Assembly: GCA_002085025.1 (NCBI GenBank)
Contig: MZGK01000012.1
Location: forward strand, 1-41,985
Direction: 5' to 3'
Origin: Candidatus Omnitrophica bacterium 4484_213
GTDB lineage: Bacteria; Omnitrophota; 4484-213
DNA length: 41,985 bases
A program made the position numbers and the translations under genes. Below, in pieces: positions 1-8,485 of the stretch. Position 1 is the first letter of the stretch. Each line of letters begins with the position of its first letter. Under the pieces are notes generated by a model. It worked only from the letters and a program-made list of their open reading frames with translations, did not search any database and was not told the origin of the DNA.

Positions 1-47
1 GTTATTGTTTGGAATTTGTTATTTGGGATTTGAGATTCCTCAACTCT
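1..47. repeat. Heptamer-period tandem array (left edge)
   Basis: Downstream of frr the sequence runs in degenerate seven-base units of the GATTTGG/AATTTGT type, ending in CTCAAC. The same unit type and the same CTCAAC border recur at the end of the XerC/D gene near 33400. No gene is visible here. Confidence 0.6.
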
Positions 48-66
48 GACGAATGTTAAAGTTGAG

Positions 67-639
67 TTATACTTCCCTAATCTCTTCCTCTTTCTTCTTT
101 AATGCCTTGTTTATCTCTTCAATATATCTATCGGTGATTTCCTGAACTCTTTCCTTCCCTTTAATTCTATCATCTTCGCCTATCTTCTTCTCCTTCTCTA
201 AATTTTCTAAACGCTCATTTGCTTCTCTTCTTTCAGCGCGAATAGAAATCCTTCCCTGTTCGCTAATCTGATGGGCTAATTTAATTATCTCCTCTCTCCT
301 TTCCGCATCCAATTGGGGAACCGTTATCCGAATGAGCTTCTTATCGCTCTCCGGGCAAAAACCCAGGTTTGCCTTTAATATTGCCTTCTTTATCTCCTTT
401 ATCGCAGAGATATCCCAAGGCTGGACAACCAAGAGGCGTGGGCCGGGATTAGAAATAGAAGCCAACTGCTTCAGCGGAACCAAACTTCCGTAGTATTCGA
501 CTTTTACATTCTCTAATATATGTGGAGAGGGATGATTGGTTCTCAGATTAGAAAGTTGCTGCTTCGTGGCTTCTACCCCTTTTCTCATCCCTTCTTCCAT
601 CTCTTTAAAGACCTTTTTCTCTTCTAAATTTTCATCCAT
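67..639 (-). CDS. frr: Ribosome recycling factor
   Basis: Releases post-termination ribosomes from mRNA together with EF-G. The 190-residue length fits the family (about 185). Family signatures are visible: VEYYGSLVPL (residues 47-56), PWDISAIKEIKKAI, the IRITVPQL strand and the charged helical C-terminus ending KKKEEEIREV. GGAGG lies 4 bases before the ATG. It is the last gene of the rpsB-tsf-pyrH-frr cluster and starts 9 bases after the pyrH stop. The usually well conserved RTGRAS-like segment reads RTNHPSP here, so the protein is divergent, but the reading frame is intact and the assignment is secure. Confidence 0.95.
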   Translation of the reverse strand: MDENLEEKKVFKEMEEGMRKGVEATKQQLSNLRTNHPSPHILENVKVEYYGSLVPLKQLASISNPGPRLLVVQPWDISAIKEIKKAILKANLGFCPESDKKLIRITVPQLDAERREEIIKLAHQISEQGRISIRAERREANERLENLEKEKKIGEDDRIKGKERVQEITDRYIEEINKALKKKEEEIREV

Positions 640-648
640 ACTGCCTCC

Positions 649-1362
649 TTACTTGACTATCGTCCCAATCTTCTCGCCGAGTATCACCCGACGGACATTT
701 CCTTTCTTCAACAGATTAAAAACAATGATGGGAATCTTGTTATCCATACATAAAGAGACAGCGGTGGCATCCATTATCTGCAGTTTTTTATTCAGGATAT
801 CAATAAAACTCATTTTATCTATCTTTCTGGCTCCTTTTACTTTTTTAGGGTCGGCAGAGTAAATTCCATCTACCTTTGTAGCTTTCAGGATAACCTCGGC
901 TCCAATCTCCGCAGCGCGCAAAGCCGCCGCTGTATCAGTGGTAAAATAGGGATTGCCTGTGCCCCCGCCAAAAATAACTACTCTTCCCTTTTCCAGGTGA
1001 CGAATCGCTCTCCGCCGAATATAGGGCTCGGCTAACTGCTCCATTTTAATTGCTGTTTGCAAACGGCTGAATACACCTAATTTCTCTAAGGCATTCTGGA
1101 GAGCCATTCCATTGATTACCGTAGCCAACATCCCCATATAATCAGCGGTCGCCCGGTCGATTCCTCCATCTGCTCCTCTTATCCCGCGAAAGATATTTCC
1201 TCCCCCGATAACCACAGCTACCTCGCTACCCAGGTCCTTAACCTCTTTTATCTGTTCAGCAATAGAAAAAATGACATTAGACTCAATCCCGTAGCTCAAA
1301 GTCCCCTGGAGAACCTCTCCGCTCAATTTCAATATAACCCGCTTGTATTTAGGGACATTCAT
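649..1362 (-). CDS. pyrH: UMP kinase
   Basis: Phosphorylates UMP to UDP in pyrimidine nucleotide synthesis; amino acid kinase fold. Motifs: KLSGEVLQG near the N-terminus, [31 protein letters not shown], the [18 protein letters not shown] phosphate-binding loop and KATKVDGIY. An upstream ATG at 1413 is in frame, but it lies inside the end of tsf and adds 17 residues unlike the family. The ATG at 1362 gives [16 protein letters not shown] and is preceded by GGAGGT at 6 bases, so it is chosen. This gives 237 residues, the usual length. It lies between tsf and frr in the conserved order. Confidence 0.95.
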   Translation of the reverse strand: MNVPKYKRVILKLSGEVLQGTLSYGIESNVIFSIAEQIKEVKDLGSEVAVVIGGGNIFRGIRGADGGIDRATADYMGMLATVINGMALQNALEKLGVFSRLQTAIKMEQLAEPYIRRRAIRHLEKGRVVIFGGGTGNPYFTTDTAAALRAAEIGAEVILKATKVDGIYSADPKKVKGARKIDKMSFIDILNKKLQIMDATAVSLCMDNKIPIIVFNLLKKGNVRRVILGEKIGTIVK

Positions 1363-1393
1363 ATTCTTACCTCCGGCCCAAGTCCATCCTTTT

Positions 1394-1984
1394 CTAGATC
1401 TCCCCTTTTTCATACCTCACAAATCTTTTAATAACTATGTTTTCTCCTACCTTGGCGGCTAATTCTCCCAGGCAGTGATTAACTTTGATATCTGGATTCT
1501 TAATAAATGCCTGTTCAAGCAAACAAACCTGCTCATAAAATTTCTTCAGTCGCCCTTCCAAAATTCTATTAACAATATCCTCGCCTTTGGACTTGTCGAT
1601 TTGCGCCTTCAGAACTTCTTTCTCCTTACTAACCACCTCCTGGGGAACATCCTCCTTTTTGATATAGAGGGGATGAGAGGCGGCAATCTGCATAGCGATG
1701 TCTTTACCAAACTTTTTGAATTCCTCGTTGCGGGTAACAAAATCGGTCTCGCAATTTATCTCCACCAAAACACCAATCCTCCCCCGATGCACATAAGAAA
1801 AGATAGCTCCCTCGCGGGTCTCCCTCTGCATTCTTTTGGCAATAGCCGCTAATCCCTTTTTGCGCAGGACCTCCAATGCCTTCTTCAAATCACTGCCTGC
1901 CTCTAATAAAGCGCTCTTGCAGTCCATTATTCCCGCCCCACTAATCTTCCTTAATTTCTTAATTGTTTCTTTATTTATCGCCAT
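1394..1984 (-). CDS. tsf: Translation elongation factor Ts (short form)
   Basis: Nucleotide exchange factor for EF-Tu. The N-terminal UBA-like domain shows [19 protein letters not shown] (residues 11-29), and the core signature [14 protein letters not shown] is present. At 196 residues it is the short form seen in several phyla rather than the ~280-residue E. coli type. The Shine-Dalgarno AGGAGGG is the terminal part of a multi-hairpin repeat (1991-2079) that separates tsf from rpsB, so translation initiation is linked to that element. Confidence 0.95.
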   Translation of the reverse strand: MAINKETIKKLRKISGAGIMDCKSALLEAGSDLKKALEVLRKKGLAAIAKRMQRETREGAIFSYVHRGRIGVLVEINCETDFVTRNEEFKKFGKDIAMQIAASHPLYIKKEDVPQEVVSKEKEVLKAQIDKSKGEDIVNRILEGRLKKFYEQVCLLEQAFIKNPDIKVNHCLGELAAKVGENIVIKRFVRYEKGEI

Positions 1985-1990
1985 CTTTTT

Positions 1991-2079
1991 CCCTCCTTTC
2001 CTTACTCGCGAAGCGAGAGCCGAAGTTCCCCGAAGGGAAACTGAGGATAGGAAATCTGCCTTGCAGATTTCCGCTGTTA
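1991..2079 (-). repeat. Family B modular hairpin repeat carrying the tsf ribosome binding site
   Basis: Three hairpins in a row are visible on the plus strand: CTCGC-gaa-GCGAG (2005-2017), GTTCCC-cgaa-GGGAAAC, and GAAATCTGC-ctt-GCAGATTTC (2051-2071), joined by the constant words AGCCGAAG and CTGAGGATAG. Read on the minus strand, the element finishes with AAGGAAAGGAGGG, which is the Shine-Dalgarno of tsf. Close relatives lie upstream of panD, groES, groEL and hflK. Confidence 0.8.
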
Positions 2080-2823
2080 TTTTCTTTCCTCTTCCTCTTT
2101 CTCTTCCTCAACAACCGCTTTTTCCTTCTTTAAAAGTTCTCGCTTCCCTTCTAAAACTTTATCGGCCATTAATGAAGTAATCAGGCGAATTGACTTCATA
2201 GCATCATCATTGCCCGGAATGAGATAATCAATCCCCTCCGGCTCACAATTTGTGTCCACAATTGCTACTACCGGAATCTTCAGAATATTTGCTTCGTGCA
2301 CAGCGATGTTTGATTTCTTGACATCTACAACAAAGAGGGCCCCCGGGAGTTTATCCATTCCTTCTATGCCATCTAAATTTTTATGCAGCCTCTCTCTCTC
2401 TTTGTCCAAAATTGTCTTTTCTTTCTTGGTCAAGGACTGAAATGATTCTTGCTTTTCTAACCCTTCAATTTCCTCCAGTCGCCCGACACTCTTGCGGATG
2501 GTTTCAAAATTGGTTAAAGTTCCTCCTAACCAACGCTGATTTACATAAAACGCCCCGCAACGCTCAGCCTCTTCTTTAATTATCTCCTGAGCCTGTCTCT
2601 TTGTTCCCACAAACAAAACATATTCTCCCTTTGCCGATAACTCCTTTAAAAAATTGCCGCTTTCCTCTAAGGCTCTCAGTGTGTGGCGCAAATCAATAAT
2701 ATGAATCCCTTTCCGCTTTCCAAAGATATAATCCTTCATCTTGGGATTCCAGTGGCGGGCTAAATGCCCAAAATGCACCCCGGCTTCCAAGAGTTGTTTT
2801 AGCAGTTCTTTATTATTCTCCAT
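2077..2823 (-). CDS. rpsB: 30S ribosomal protein S2
   Basis: Component of the small ribosomal subunit. Conserved segments: [19 protein letters not shown] (residues 11-29), [41 protein letters not shown] and [19 protein letters not shown], then [24 protein letters not shown]. The 248-residue length is normal, and the acidic/lysine tail is typical of family C-termini. GGAGAGGAG precedes the ATG. It is the first gene of the cluster. Its last codon touches the family B repeat that leads into tsf. Confidence 0.97.
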   Translation of the reverse strand: MENNKELLKQLLEAGVHFGHLARHWNPKMKDYIFGKRKGIHIIDLRHTLRALEESGNFLKELSAKGEYVLFVGTKRQAQEIIKEEAERCGAFYVNQRWLGGTLTNFETIRKSVGRLEEIEGLEKQESFQSLTKKEKTILDKERERLHKNLDGIEGMDKLPGALFVVDVKKSNIAVHEANILKIPVVAIVDTNCEPEGIDYLIPGNDDAMKSIRLITSLMADKVLEGKRELLKKEKAVVEEEKEEEERK

Positions 2824-2870
2824 CTCCTCTCCTTCAATAAACAGATAACTTACAGAGCGCAGGGATGAAA

Positions 2871-2876
2871 ATTATA
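2871..2876 (-). promoter_or_regulatory. Possible -10 box for the rpsB cluster
   Basis: A perfect TATAAT on the minus strand lies about 47 bases upstream of the rpsB ATG. No convincing -35 hexamer lies 16-18 bases further up, so this is tentative. A small GC-rich dyad (CCCCGA/TCGGGG) lies upstream of it. Confidence 0.35.
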
Positions 2877-3056
2877 GGGTAAACTCTGCCCTCTAATTTA
2901 GTCTCCCCCGAGGTTACATCGGGGTCTAAATCGTATTCTCGTTAATTATAACACAAATTTCCTCCTTTGTAAATTACACTCAAACCTCATGTTGTTACAA
3001 ATGTTAAAAATAATTACTAAAACAAAATGTTTTCGCCAAGGGCGAATATTTGACAG

Positions 3057-3120
3057 GGTTCACCCCGTTAATGTGCTCTCGAGCAAATTCATTCGGGCGA
3101 ATTATTTAACCGGGTGAAAC
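3057..3120. repeat. Family A palindromic element overlapping the 3' end of the msbA-like gene
   Basis: Imperfect inverted arms GGTTCACCCCGTTAA (left) and TTTAACCGGGTGAAAC (right) enclose about 30 bases. The right arm encodes the last residues of the ABC exporter (HPVK) and is followed at once by its stop codon, so the element defines that C-terminus. Confidence 0.65.
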
Positions 3121-4895
3121 TGCATTTCATAAAGCCGTTTATATAAAGAATCGCGGGATAAAAGTTCACTATGCCTGCCTATATCTACTATCTTACCTCC
3201 ATCTAAAATAACAATCTTGTCGGCATTCTTAACCGTAGATAGGCGATGGGCGATTACAAATACTGTCTTTCCCTGCATCAGGCGTCCGAGTGCCTCCTGA
3301 ATTAGTTTCTCACTTCTACTATCCAATTGCGAAGTTGCCTCATCAAGGATAAGAATAGGGGCACCTTTCAGAAAAGCACGGGCAATAGCCAGACGCTGAC
3401 GCTCGCCGCCAGAAAGACTAAGCCCCTGTTCGCCGATTATAGTCTGATACTCCTCGGGTAAGTTAACAATAAATTGATGAGCATTGGCAGCTTTGGCCGC
3501 CTCTATTATTTCTTCCAAGCGAGCTTCCTGTCTTCCATAAGCAATATTTGCCCGCACTGTATCATTGAACAACACTGTCTCCTGGGTTACAATTCCAATC
3601 TGGTCCCTTAATGATTTCAGAGTAAGTTCTCTCAAGTCATATCCATCAATAGTAACCCTTCCCTTATAGGGATCATAAAAACGGGGGATTAAATTCACCA
3701 ATGTCGTCTTTCCTACTCCGCTATGCCCGACAAAGGCAACAACCTTCCCCTTCTGAACCTCCAAATTTATATCTTTCAATACCTCCTTCACACCATAGTT
3801 AAAATACACCCGGTCAAAAATAATACTCTTATTGAAACGAGGCAAAACAACTGCATCCTCTTTTTCCTTGATCGTTGCTTGGGTATCCAATATTTTAAAT
3901 ATCCGCTTAGCCGCGGCTAATGCCTGCTGGGTGAGCCCATAGATGTTGGTTATTTTCTTAAATGGTTTCATCAGTGAAAGCAAGGCTCCTAAAAATAGGG
4001 TAAATACGCCCGCAGACATTGTTCCCCTTAATACCTCTCTTCCTCCAAAGAAAAGGATAAATGCCGCACTCAATGCCCCTACAAACTCATTTAAGGGGCT
4101 CAAAACAATCGTTCTTTTTATGCTCTTAATAATCAAACGACAAAATCTATTGTTCTCCTGGACGAACCTCTTTATCTCATAATCCTCCATTGAAAAAGCC
4201 TTTACAATTCGGATGCCGGCAATCGTCTCGTAGAGGATATTATTAATCCTGCCCATTTTTTCCTGGGACCTACTGCTAATCTTGCGTAATTTCTTTCCTA
4301 TTTTAATAACCGGTAAAACCACGAGGGGCAGGAGAACCAAAGAAATTATTGCCAATCGCCAGTGAATAAAAAAGACAATTCCTAAAAAAAGGATTATCTG
4401 CAAGGATTGATAAATAAACTCCATCAAGCCTTCAGTAATAGAGTTTTGCACGAGCCCCACATCATAGGTAATCTGGGAAATTAACTCTCCCGTGCGTGCT
4501 TTACTGAAGAAATTAAGCGAGAGACCCTGTAATTTACAATATAATTTATCCCGAATGTCCCGGATAACCTTCTGGCTAATTCCGCTCATCAAAAAGGATT
4601 GGGCAAAGATAAAGAGTCCCTTCAAGATAAAAAGAAGTGGAATTAACCAGGCGATTATTAGCAATAATTCTGAGGGAGATAAAATATTGAGCTTTGTAAT
4701 GAAATTTTTTAAAAATAAGGGTAGAGAGCGGCTAATAACTATCTCTTGATGAGAAAAAATCTTGTCCATTACCGGAACAATCATTCCCAGAGAGACACCA
4801 CTGAAGACAGCGGAAAAAAACATACAGACAACAGCAAGAGAGAGCATGCCTAAATAGGGCTTAAGAAACTTCAGTAAACGAATGTAGTATCTCAT
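3102..4895 (-). CDS. msbA: Lipid A/lipid exporter-type ABC transporter (membrane plus ATPase domains)
   Basis: Homodimeric inner-membrane half-transporter of the MsbA type, expected to flip lipid A-core. Five to six membrane helices occupy roughly residues 10-300. The ATPase domain carries Walker A GHSGVGKTT, Q-loop VTQETVLFNDT, signature LSGGERQRLAIARA, Walker B ILILDEATSQLD and H-loop IAHRLST. A TTG at 4922 would add nine residues; the ATG at 4895 (MRYYIRLLKFLKPYLG) matches family N-termini better, so it is preferred. The last residues come from a palindromic repeat. LpxB and LptFG nearby support a lipid A role, but substrate is inferred. Confidence 0.85.
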   Translation of the reverse strand: MRYYIRLLKFLKPYLGMLSLAVVCMFFSAVFSGVSLGMIVPVMDKIFSHQEIVISRSLPLFLKNFITKLNILSPSELLLIIAWLIPLLFILKGLFIFAQSFLMSGISQKVIRDIRDKLYCKLQGLSLNFFSKARTGELISQITYDVGLVQNSITEGLMEFIYQSLQIILFLGIVFFIHWRLAIISLVLLPLVVLPVIKIGKKLRKISSRSQEKMGRINNILYETIAGIRIVKAFSMEDYEIKRFVQENNRFCRLIIKSIKRTIVLSPLNEFVGALSAAFILFFGGREVLRGTMSAGVFTLFLGALLSLMKPFKKITNIYGLTQQALAAAKRIFKILDTQATIKEKEDAVVLPRFNKSIIFDRVYFNYGVKEVLKDINLEVQKGKVVAFVGHSGVGKTTLVNLIPRFYDPYKGRVTIDGYDLRELTLKSLRDQIGIVTQETVLFNDTVRANIAYGRQEARLEEIIEAAKAANAHQFIVNLPEEYQTIIGEQGLSLSGGERQRLAIARAFLKGAPILILDEATSQLDSRSEKLIQEALGRLMQGKTVFVIAHRLSTVKNADKIVILDGGKIVDIGRHSELLSRDSLYKRLYEMQFHPVK

Positions 4896-4983
4896 ACCAA
4901 AAGAGTTTCCAGTCTCCAGCAAGGAGAAAAAAGGGTTAGCATGGGTGATTGAGAAATTCCTCTACTACCCCTGCTAACCCTTG

Positions 4984-6171
4984 CTATCCCTTTCTAACCA
5001 TTGTGGTTTTCTGGTGATTAGTGACTTGTTTTATTATCTTAGAAATTCTTTCTATCTCCTCTTTTTTTAACTCCGCATACATTGGCAGGGAAAGTACCTC
5101 TTCTTGCGCCTGCTCAGCCACCGGGAAATCACCTTGTTTATAACCCAGGTCCCTATAGACCTCCTGCAGATGGAGAGAGAGAGGATAATAGATAGCCGTA
5201 GCAACCCCTTCTTCTCTCAGTGCCTTTTGCAACCTATCCCGCTGATTATTTTCTACCTTGTTAAATAGCGGCTTTGCCGCTTCCCCGACGGAAGTGTCGG
5301 GGGATTTAACAGGGCGAACCCTAACTGTATAATAATTAAATACCGAGGTCTTATCAATCGTTGGCAAAATTAAGTCTGAATCTTCCAGTAGCTGATTATA
5401 GTAAGCGGCATTAGCCCGACGGCGTTTCACCCACTCGTCTAAATGCCTTAACTTTACCCGCAGGATTGCCGCTTGCAGATTATCCAGACGGCTATTAAAT
5501 CCACTTACTGAGTAGTGGTATTTGTTAAGCGAACCGTGATTTCTCAGCGCCTTTGCCCTCCTGGCAACCTCCGAACTCTCGGTAATAATTGCTCCCCCAT
5601 CGCCATAAGCCCCTAAGTTCTTGGTCGGAAAGAAACTCAGGCAACGAGCATCGCCAATTGCTCCTGCCTTCGCCCCCATCGCTTGAGCGGCGTCTTCAAC
5701 AACTTTCAAATTATATCTCTGAGCAATCTCCATTATCCTGGGCATATCAGCCATTTGCCCATAGAGATGGACAGGGAAAACTGCTTTAATATTCTGCCGA
5801 GCCTTTTTCAAACATCCCTCAATCTTTAGCGGGTCAATATTTAAGGTCTGGGGATGGACATCCACAAAAATTGGCTCTGCACCCACGCGCACAATTGCCT
5901 CAGCAGTAGCAATAAAGGTAAAGGGTGTAGTAATTATGGCATCACCTTTGCCAATTCCTAAACTAGCGAGAGCAATTACAAGGGCATCTGTTCCCGAGGC
6001 AACGCCCACGGCGTATTTTGCCCCACAATAATCGGCCAGCTCTTTTTCAAACTCCTCTAATTCTTCACCGAGAATAAATTCCGCGCCCGTTAACACCCTC
6101 TGGACAGCCGCATCAATCTCCTTTTTTATGCCCTGATACTGCAGTTTTAGATTGGTAAGTTCTATACTCAA
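4984..6171 (-). CDS. DegT/DnrJ/EryC1/StrS-family PLP aminotransferase (sugar aminotransferase)
   Basis: Transfers an amino group to a nucleotide-linked keto-sugar. Family marks: GASGTDALVIAL-type PLP loop (GVASGTDALVIAL), FPVHLYGQMADM, the VEDAAQAMGA aspartate segment and SFFPTKNLGAYGDGGAI with the PLP lysine. It starts at TTG 6171, two bases after the upstream stop, with GGAG at 5 bases. Residues about 286-305 (VKSPDTSVGEAAKPLFNK) are encoded by a family A palindrome inserted in frame. The substrate is not certain. With the Gfo/Idh gene next to lpxB it could form a GnnA/GnnB-like pair making a 3-amino lipid A sugar. Confidence 0.85.
   Translation of the reverse strand: MSIELTNLKLQYQGIKKEIDAAVQRVLTGAEFILGEELEEFEKELADYCGAKYAVGVASGTDALVIALASLGIGKGDAIITTPFTFIATAEAIVRVGAEPIFVDVHPQTLNIDPLKIEGCLKKARQNIKAVFPVHLYGQMADMPRIMEIAQRYNLKVVEDAAQAMGAKAGAIGDARCLSFFPTKNLGAYGDGGAIITESSEVARRAKALRNHGSLNKYHYSVSGFNSRLDNLQAAILRVKLRHLDEWVKRRRANAAYYNQLLEDSDLILPTIDKTSVFNYYTVRVRPVKSPDTSVGEAAKPLFNKVENNQRDRLQKALREEGVATAIYYPLSLHLQEVYRDLGYKQGDFPVAEQAQEEVLSLPMYAELKKEEIERISKIIKQVTNHQKTTMVRKG
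5254..5315. repeat. Family A palindromic element inside the aminotransferase gene
   Basis: Arms CCTTGTTAAAT (5256-5266) and ATTTAACAGGG (5304-5314) enclose two perfect hairpins, AGCGGC-ttt-GCCGCT and CCCCGAC-ggaagt-GTCGGGG. The reading frame of the host gene stays open across it, giving about 20 extra residues. Confidence 0.75.
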
Positions 6172-6172
6172 C

Positions 6173-7420
6173 TCATCTCCTAACCAAATCCCTTGCTACC
6201 TCAGCAGATTTGGCCAATATCTCTTTCTCCCCTTCTACCTTGCGCTCACGCATTAACACCTTCCCGTCGCAAATCAAATCCGAGACACAACTTCCCTGTG
6301 CCGAGTAGACAATATCCGAGATAAAATTATGCCCCGGGACAAACGAAGGTCTCTCGAGGTCAATTAAAATCAGGTCGGCCAATTTCCCTTCCTTTACCAC
6401 TCCTATATCCAACTCCAAAAACCTTGCAGAATTCTGAGTTGTCATTTCCAGACACTCAGCCGCGGGTAAAATTTCCGGGTTATCTAATTTCTGTACTAAA
6501 GCGGCGATTTTCATCTCCTCAAACATATCCAGATTATTATTGCTGGCACACCCATCAGTTCCCAGGGTTATATTTATTCCCACCTTTTTCAGCGCCGCAT
6601 AGTTAAAAATCCCACTGCTCAATTTCATATTGGAGGATGGATTATAAACCACACTAACTTTTTTCTTGCTCAAGATGTCTATTTCATTATCGCTCAACCA
6701 AACAGAATGGGCGGCCAAAACATCTTTATCTAAAAAATTTAGAGAATCTAAAAATTCCGCTGGTCTCTTATTATATTTTTTTTGGCAATCCTCTACCTCT
6801 TTCTTTGTCTCGGAAAGATGAATCTGGATAAATAGGTGGTGGGCAGAGGCAAAGTCTCTCAGCCAACACAACCCCTCTTCGGAAACACTGTAGATAGAAT
6901 GTGGCCCTAAACTAAAGGTAATCCGGGGATTAAAACCCCGGCTCTCTTGAAATACCTCTTCGGTCTTCCTAATCGCCTCTTTTCTTTTTTGAGCATTAAA
7001 AAGGTCAAAAAAGGGTGGAGCAAGCACTGCCCGCAAGCCCATCTCTTCTACTGCCTTTGCTCCTGCCTGAACAAACCAATAGTTATCTACAAAGGTAGTG
7101 GTGCCTGTCTTGAGCATTTCCAAACAGGCAAGTTTCATCCCCCAATAGGCATCATGGGGAGTGAGTTTTGCCTCGACCGGCCAAATTTTTCCTTCCAGCC
7201 ATCTCTCTAAAGGCATATCATCAGCATAACCACGAAAGAGGGTCATTGCTGAATGGGTATGCATATTTATTAAGCCGGGCAAAACCGCTTTCCCTTTGCC
7301 TTCTATCTCTTCGTCTGGTTGGGCATTTAGATGCTCGCCAATCTTTTTTATTCTATTTTCTGCAATAAAGATATCTACGCTCTTATTATTTAACAAAACA
7401 TCTTTTATTAAAATACTCAT
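6173..7420 (-). CDS. mtaD: 5-methylthioadenosine/S-adenosylhomocysteine deaminase (amidohydrolase)
   Basis: Metal-dependent amidohydrolase converting MTA to methylthioinosine and SAH to S-inosylhomocysteine. Metal ligands and family motifs: HTHSAMTLFRGYADD (first HxH), GPHSIYSVSEE, IQIHLSETKKEVE, AAHSVWLS and LGTDGCASNNNLDMFEEMK. The ATG at 7420 (MSILIKDVLLNN) is preferred over an in-frame one at 7462, which lies inside the upstream gene. It sits 22 bases after the MTA/MTI phosphorylase gene and runs directly into the aminotransferase gene, so the three form one operon. Confidence 0.9.
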   Translation of the reverse strand: MSILIKDVLLNNKSVDIFIAENRIKKIGEHLNAQPDEEIEGKGKAVLPGLINMHTHSAMTLFRGYADDMPLERWLEGKIWPVEAKLTPHDAYWGMKLACLEMLKTGTTTFVDNYWFVQAGAKAVEEMGLRAVLAPPFFDLFNAQKRKEAIRKTEEVFQESRGFNPRITFSLGPHSIYSVSEEGLCWLRDFASAHHLFIQIHLSETKKEVEDCQKKYNKRPAEFLDSLNFLDKDVLAAHSVWLSDNEIDILSKKKVSVVYNPSSNMKLSSGIFNYAALKKVGINITLGTDGCASNNNLDMFEEMKIAALVQKLDNPEILPAAECLEMTTQNSARFLELDIGVVKEGKLADLILIDLERPSFVPGHNFISDIVYSAQGSCVSDLICDGKVLMRERKVEGEKEILAKSAEVARDLVRR

Positions 7421-7442
7421 AATCTCTTTAAAAAATTTTGCA

Positions 7443-8135
7443 TCATTTTTTTTGGTGAGCAATCTCTTTTATTATCCTTTCCCAAACCTGCAGATTCCTC
7501 TTAACATTTTCCCTGATTAGTTTATAACTCAAGGGCTTGTTTATCACACCGTTAGCATAGTTATCTACAGAGCAGATGCTCGCGTATCTCAGTCCCAACT
7601 CCCGGGCAATGGTCGCCTCTTTTGAGAGGGTCATTCCTACAATATCGGCATAATCTTTTAAAAGATTAATCTCTGCTTTTGTCTCCAGACGCGGCCCTCT
7701 TGTTTGAGCATAGATGCCCTCGTCCCTAAAATTCAGATTCAATTCCTTTAATATCCGAATGCAAAGCCTCCTCAGCCTTTTATCAAAGCCGGGGGTGATG
7801 TGTTTTATTTTATTATCAAAAATCGTTGCCGTATCAAAGTTGAGATAATCATTAGGGACAATAAATGCACCCGGCTTTACCTCCTCATCTAAGCTTCCGC
7901 AGGAATTTAAAGCAATAACCTCCTTTATGCCTAGGGATTTTATTGCCGTCAGGTTTGCCGGATGGTTTATCCGATGAGGAGGGATGTCCTTATTTATCCC
8001 GTGACGGTTGAGTATAATATAGCGAGCAAAGGGATAAACAAAGACTTCTCCGTATTTAGTAGAAACCCGTTTGGGCCCCTTCTCTTTCAAAAGAGGAAGA
8101 GAAAAAATGCTTGTTCCCCCGATTATGGCAATCAT
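7443..8135 (-). CDS. MTA/MTI phosphorylase (6-oxopurine nucleoside phosphorylase family)
   Basis: Phosphorolysis of methylthio-nucleosides in purine and methionine salvage. Family motifs: IAIIGGTSIF at the N-terminus, NRHGINKDIPPHRINHPAN, LNSCGSLDEEVKPGAFIVPNDY, QTRGPRLETKAEI and GMTLSKEATIARELGL. The base-recognition loop SVDNYANG carries an asparagine where 6-oxopurine enzymes usually have one, rather than the two aspartates of MTA phosphorylases. With the adjacent deaminase this points to methylthioinosine as substrate (inferred). The ATG at 8135 is chosen; the upstream in-frame ATG at 8171 would add only repeat-derived residues. Confidence 0.88.
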   Translation of the reverse strand: MIAIIGGTSIFSLPLLKEKGPKRVSTKYGEVFVYPFARYIILNRHGINKDIPPHRINHPANLTAIKSLGIKEVIALNSCGSLDEEVKPGAFIVPNDYLNFDTATIFDNKIKHITPGFDKRLRRLCIRILKELNLNFRDEGIYAQTRGPRLETKAEINLLKDYADIVGMTLSKEATIARELGLRYASICSVDNYANGVINKPLSYKLIRENVKRNLQVWERIIKEIAHQKK

Positions 8136-8140
8136 AATAA

Positions 8141-8222
8141 AACACTGATTACACTGATGAAAATCCCTCACTGATTACACTGGTTATCAGTGTAATCAGT
8201 TTTTATCAGTGCTATCAGTGAT
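8141..8222. repeat. CACTGATTACACTG-type repeat with a perfect 13-bp hairpin
   Basis: Several copies of CACTGATTACACTG in both directions. ACTGATTACACTG (8170-8182) and CAGTGTAATCAGT (8188-8200) make a perfect hairpin with a five-base loop. The same words flank the broken ndk gene at 28331-28392. It lies just upstream of the phosphorylase start. Confidence 0.7.
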
Positions 8223-8485
8223 GTATTATACACCTTTTCCCCTTTCTTGACAACAAAGAAAAATCCGAGTATCATAAATGAAACTTATCCCGACATATCG
8301 TCGGGATGTTAGCTAAATTTCCCAGCACTAATTTTTAAGACCCAGGTTTAATCTACGGATTAAACAAACATTATAGCTTCAAACAAAGCAATTGCTGATT
8401 TCTATGAAAATTAGTGCTGGGTTCAATTCGCCTAATTTATCTTTGTCCAGAAACTTCGGGATTCGCTAAATTACAGGCTTACTGA
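8223..8485. other. Divergent intergenic region
   Basis: Lies between the minus-strand phosphorylase and the plus-strand Gfo/Idh gene. It holds a TCCCGAC/GTCGGGA dyad (8288-8307) and the first copy of the CCCAGCACTAATTTT inverted-repeat element (8321-8421). No convincing promoter for either gene was found by eye and no ORF is supported. Confidence 0.5.
8321..8421. repeat. Family D element, 15-bp terminal inverted repeats (copy 1)
   Basis: CCCAGCACTAATTTT (8321-8335) and AAAATTAGTGCTGGG (8407-8421) are perfect inverted repeats around a 71-base interior, which itself has a GTTTAATC/GATTAAAC dyad. A shorter relative with the same ends follows groES. The layout is that of a small non-coding mobile element or MITE; no clear target duplication is visible. 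Confidence 0.65.

Noticed and set aside
536-862. Plus-strand ORFs opposite frr, tsf, valS, helicase and other genes
   Set aside because: They lack recognisable domains and ribosome binding sites and lie fully opposite secure genes, so they are shadows.
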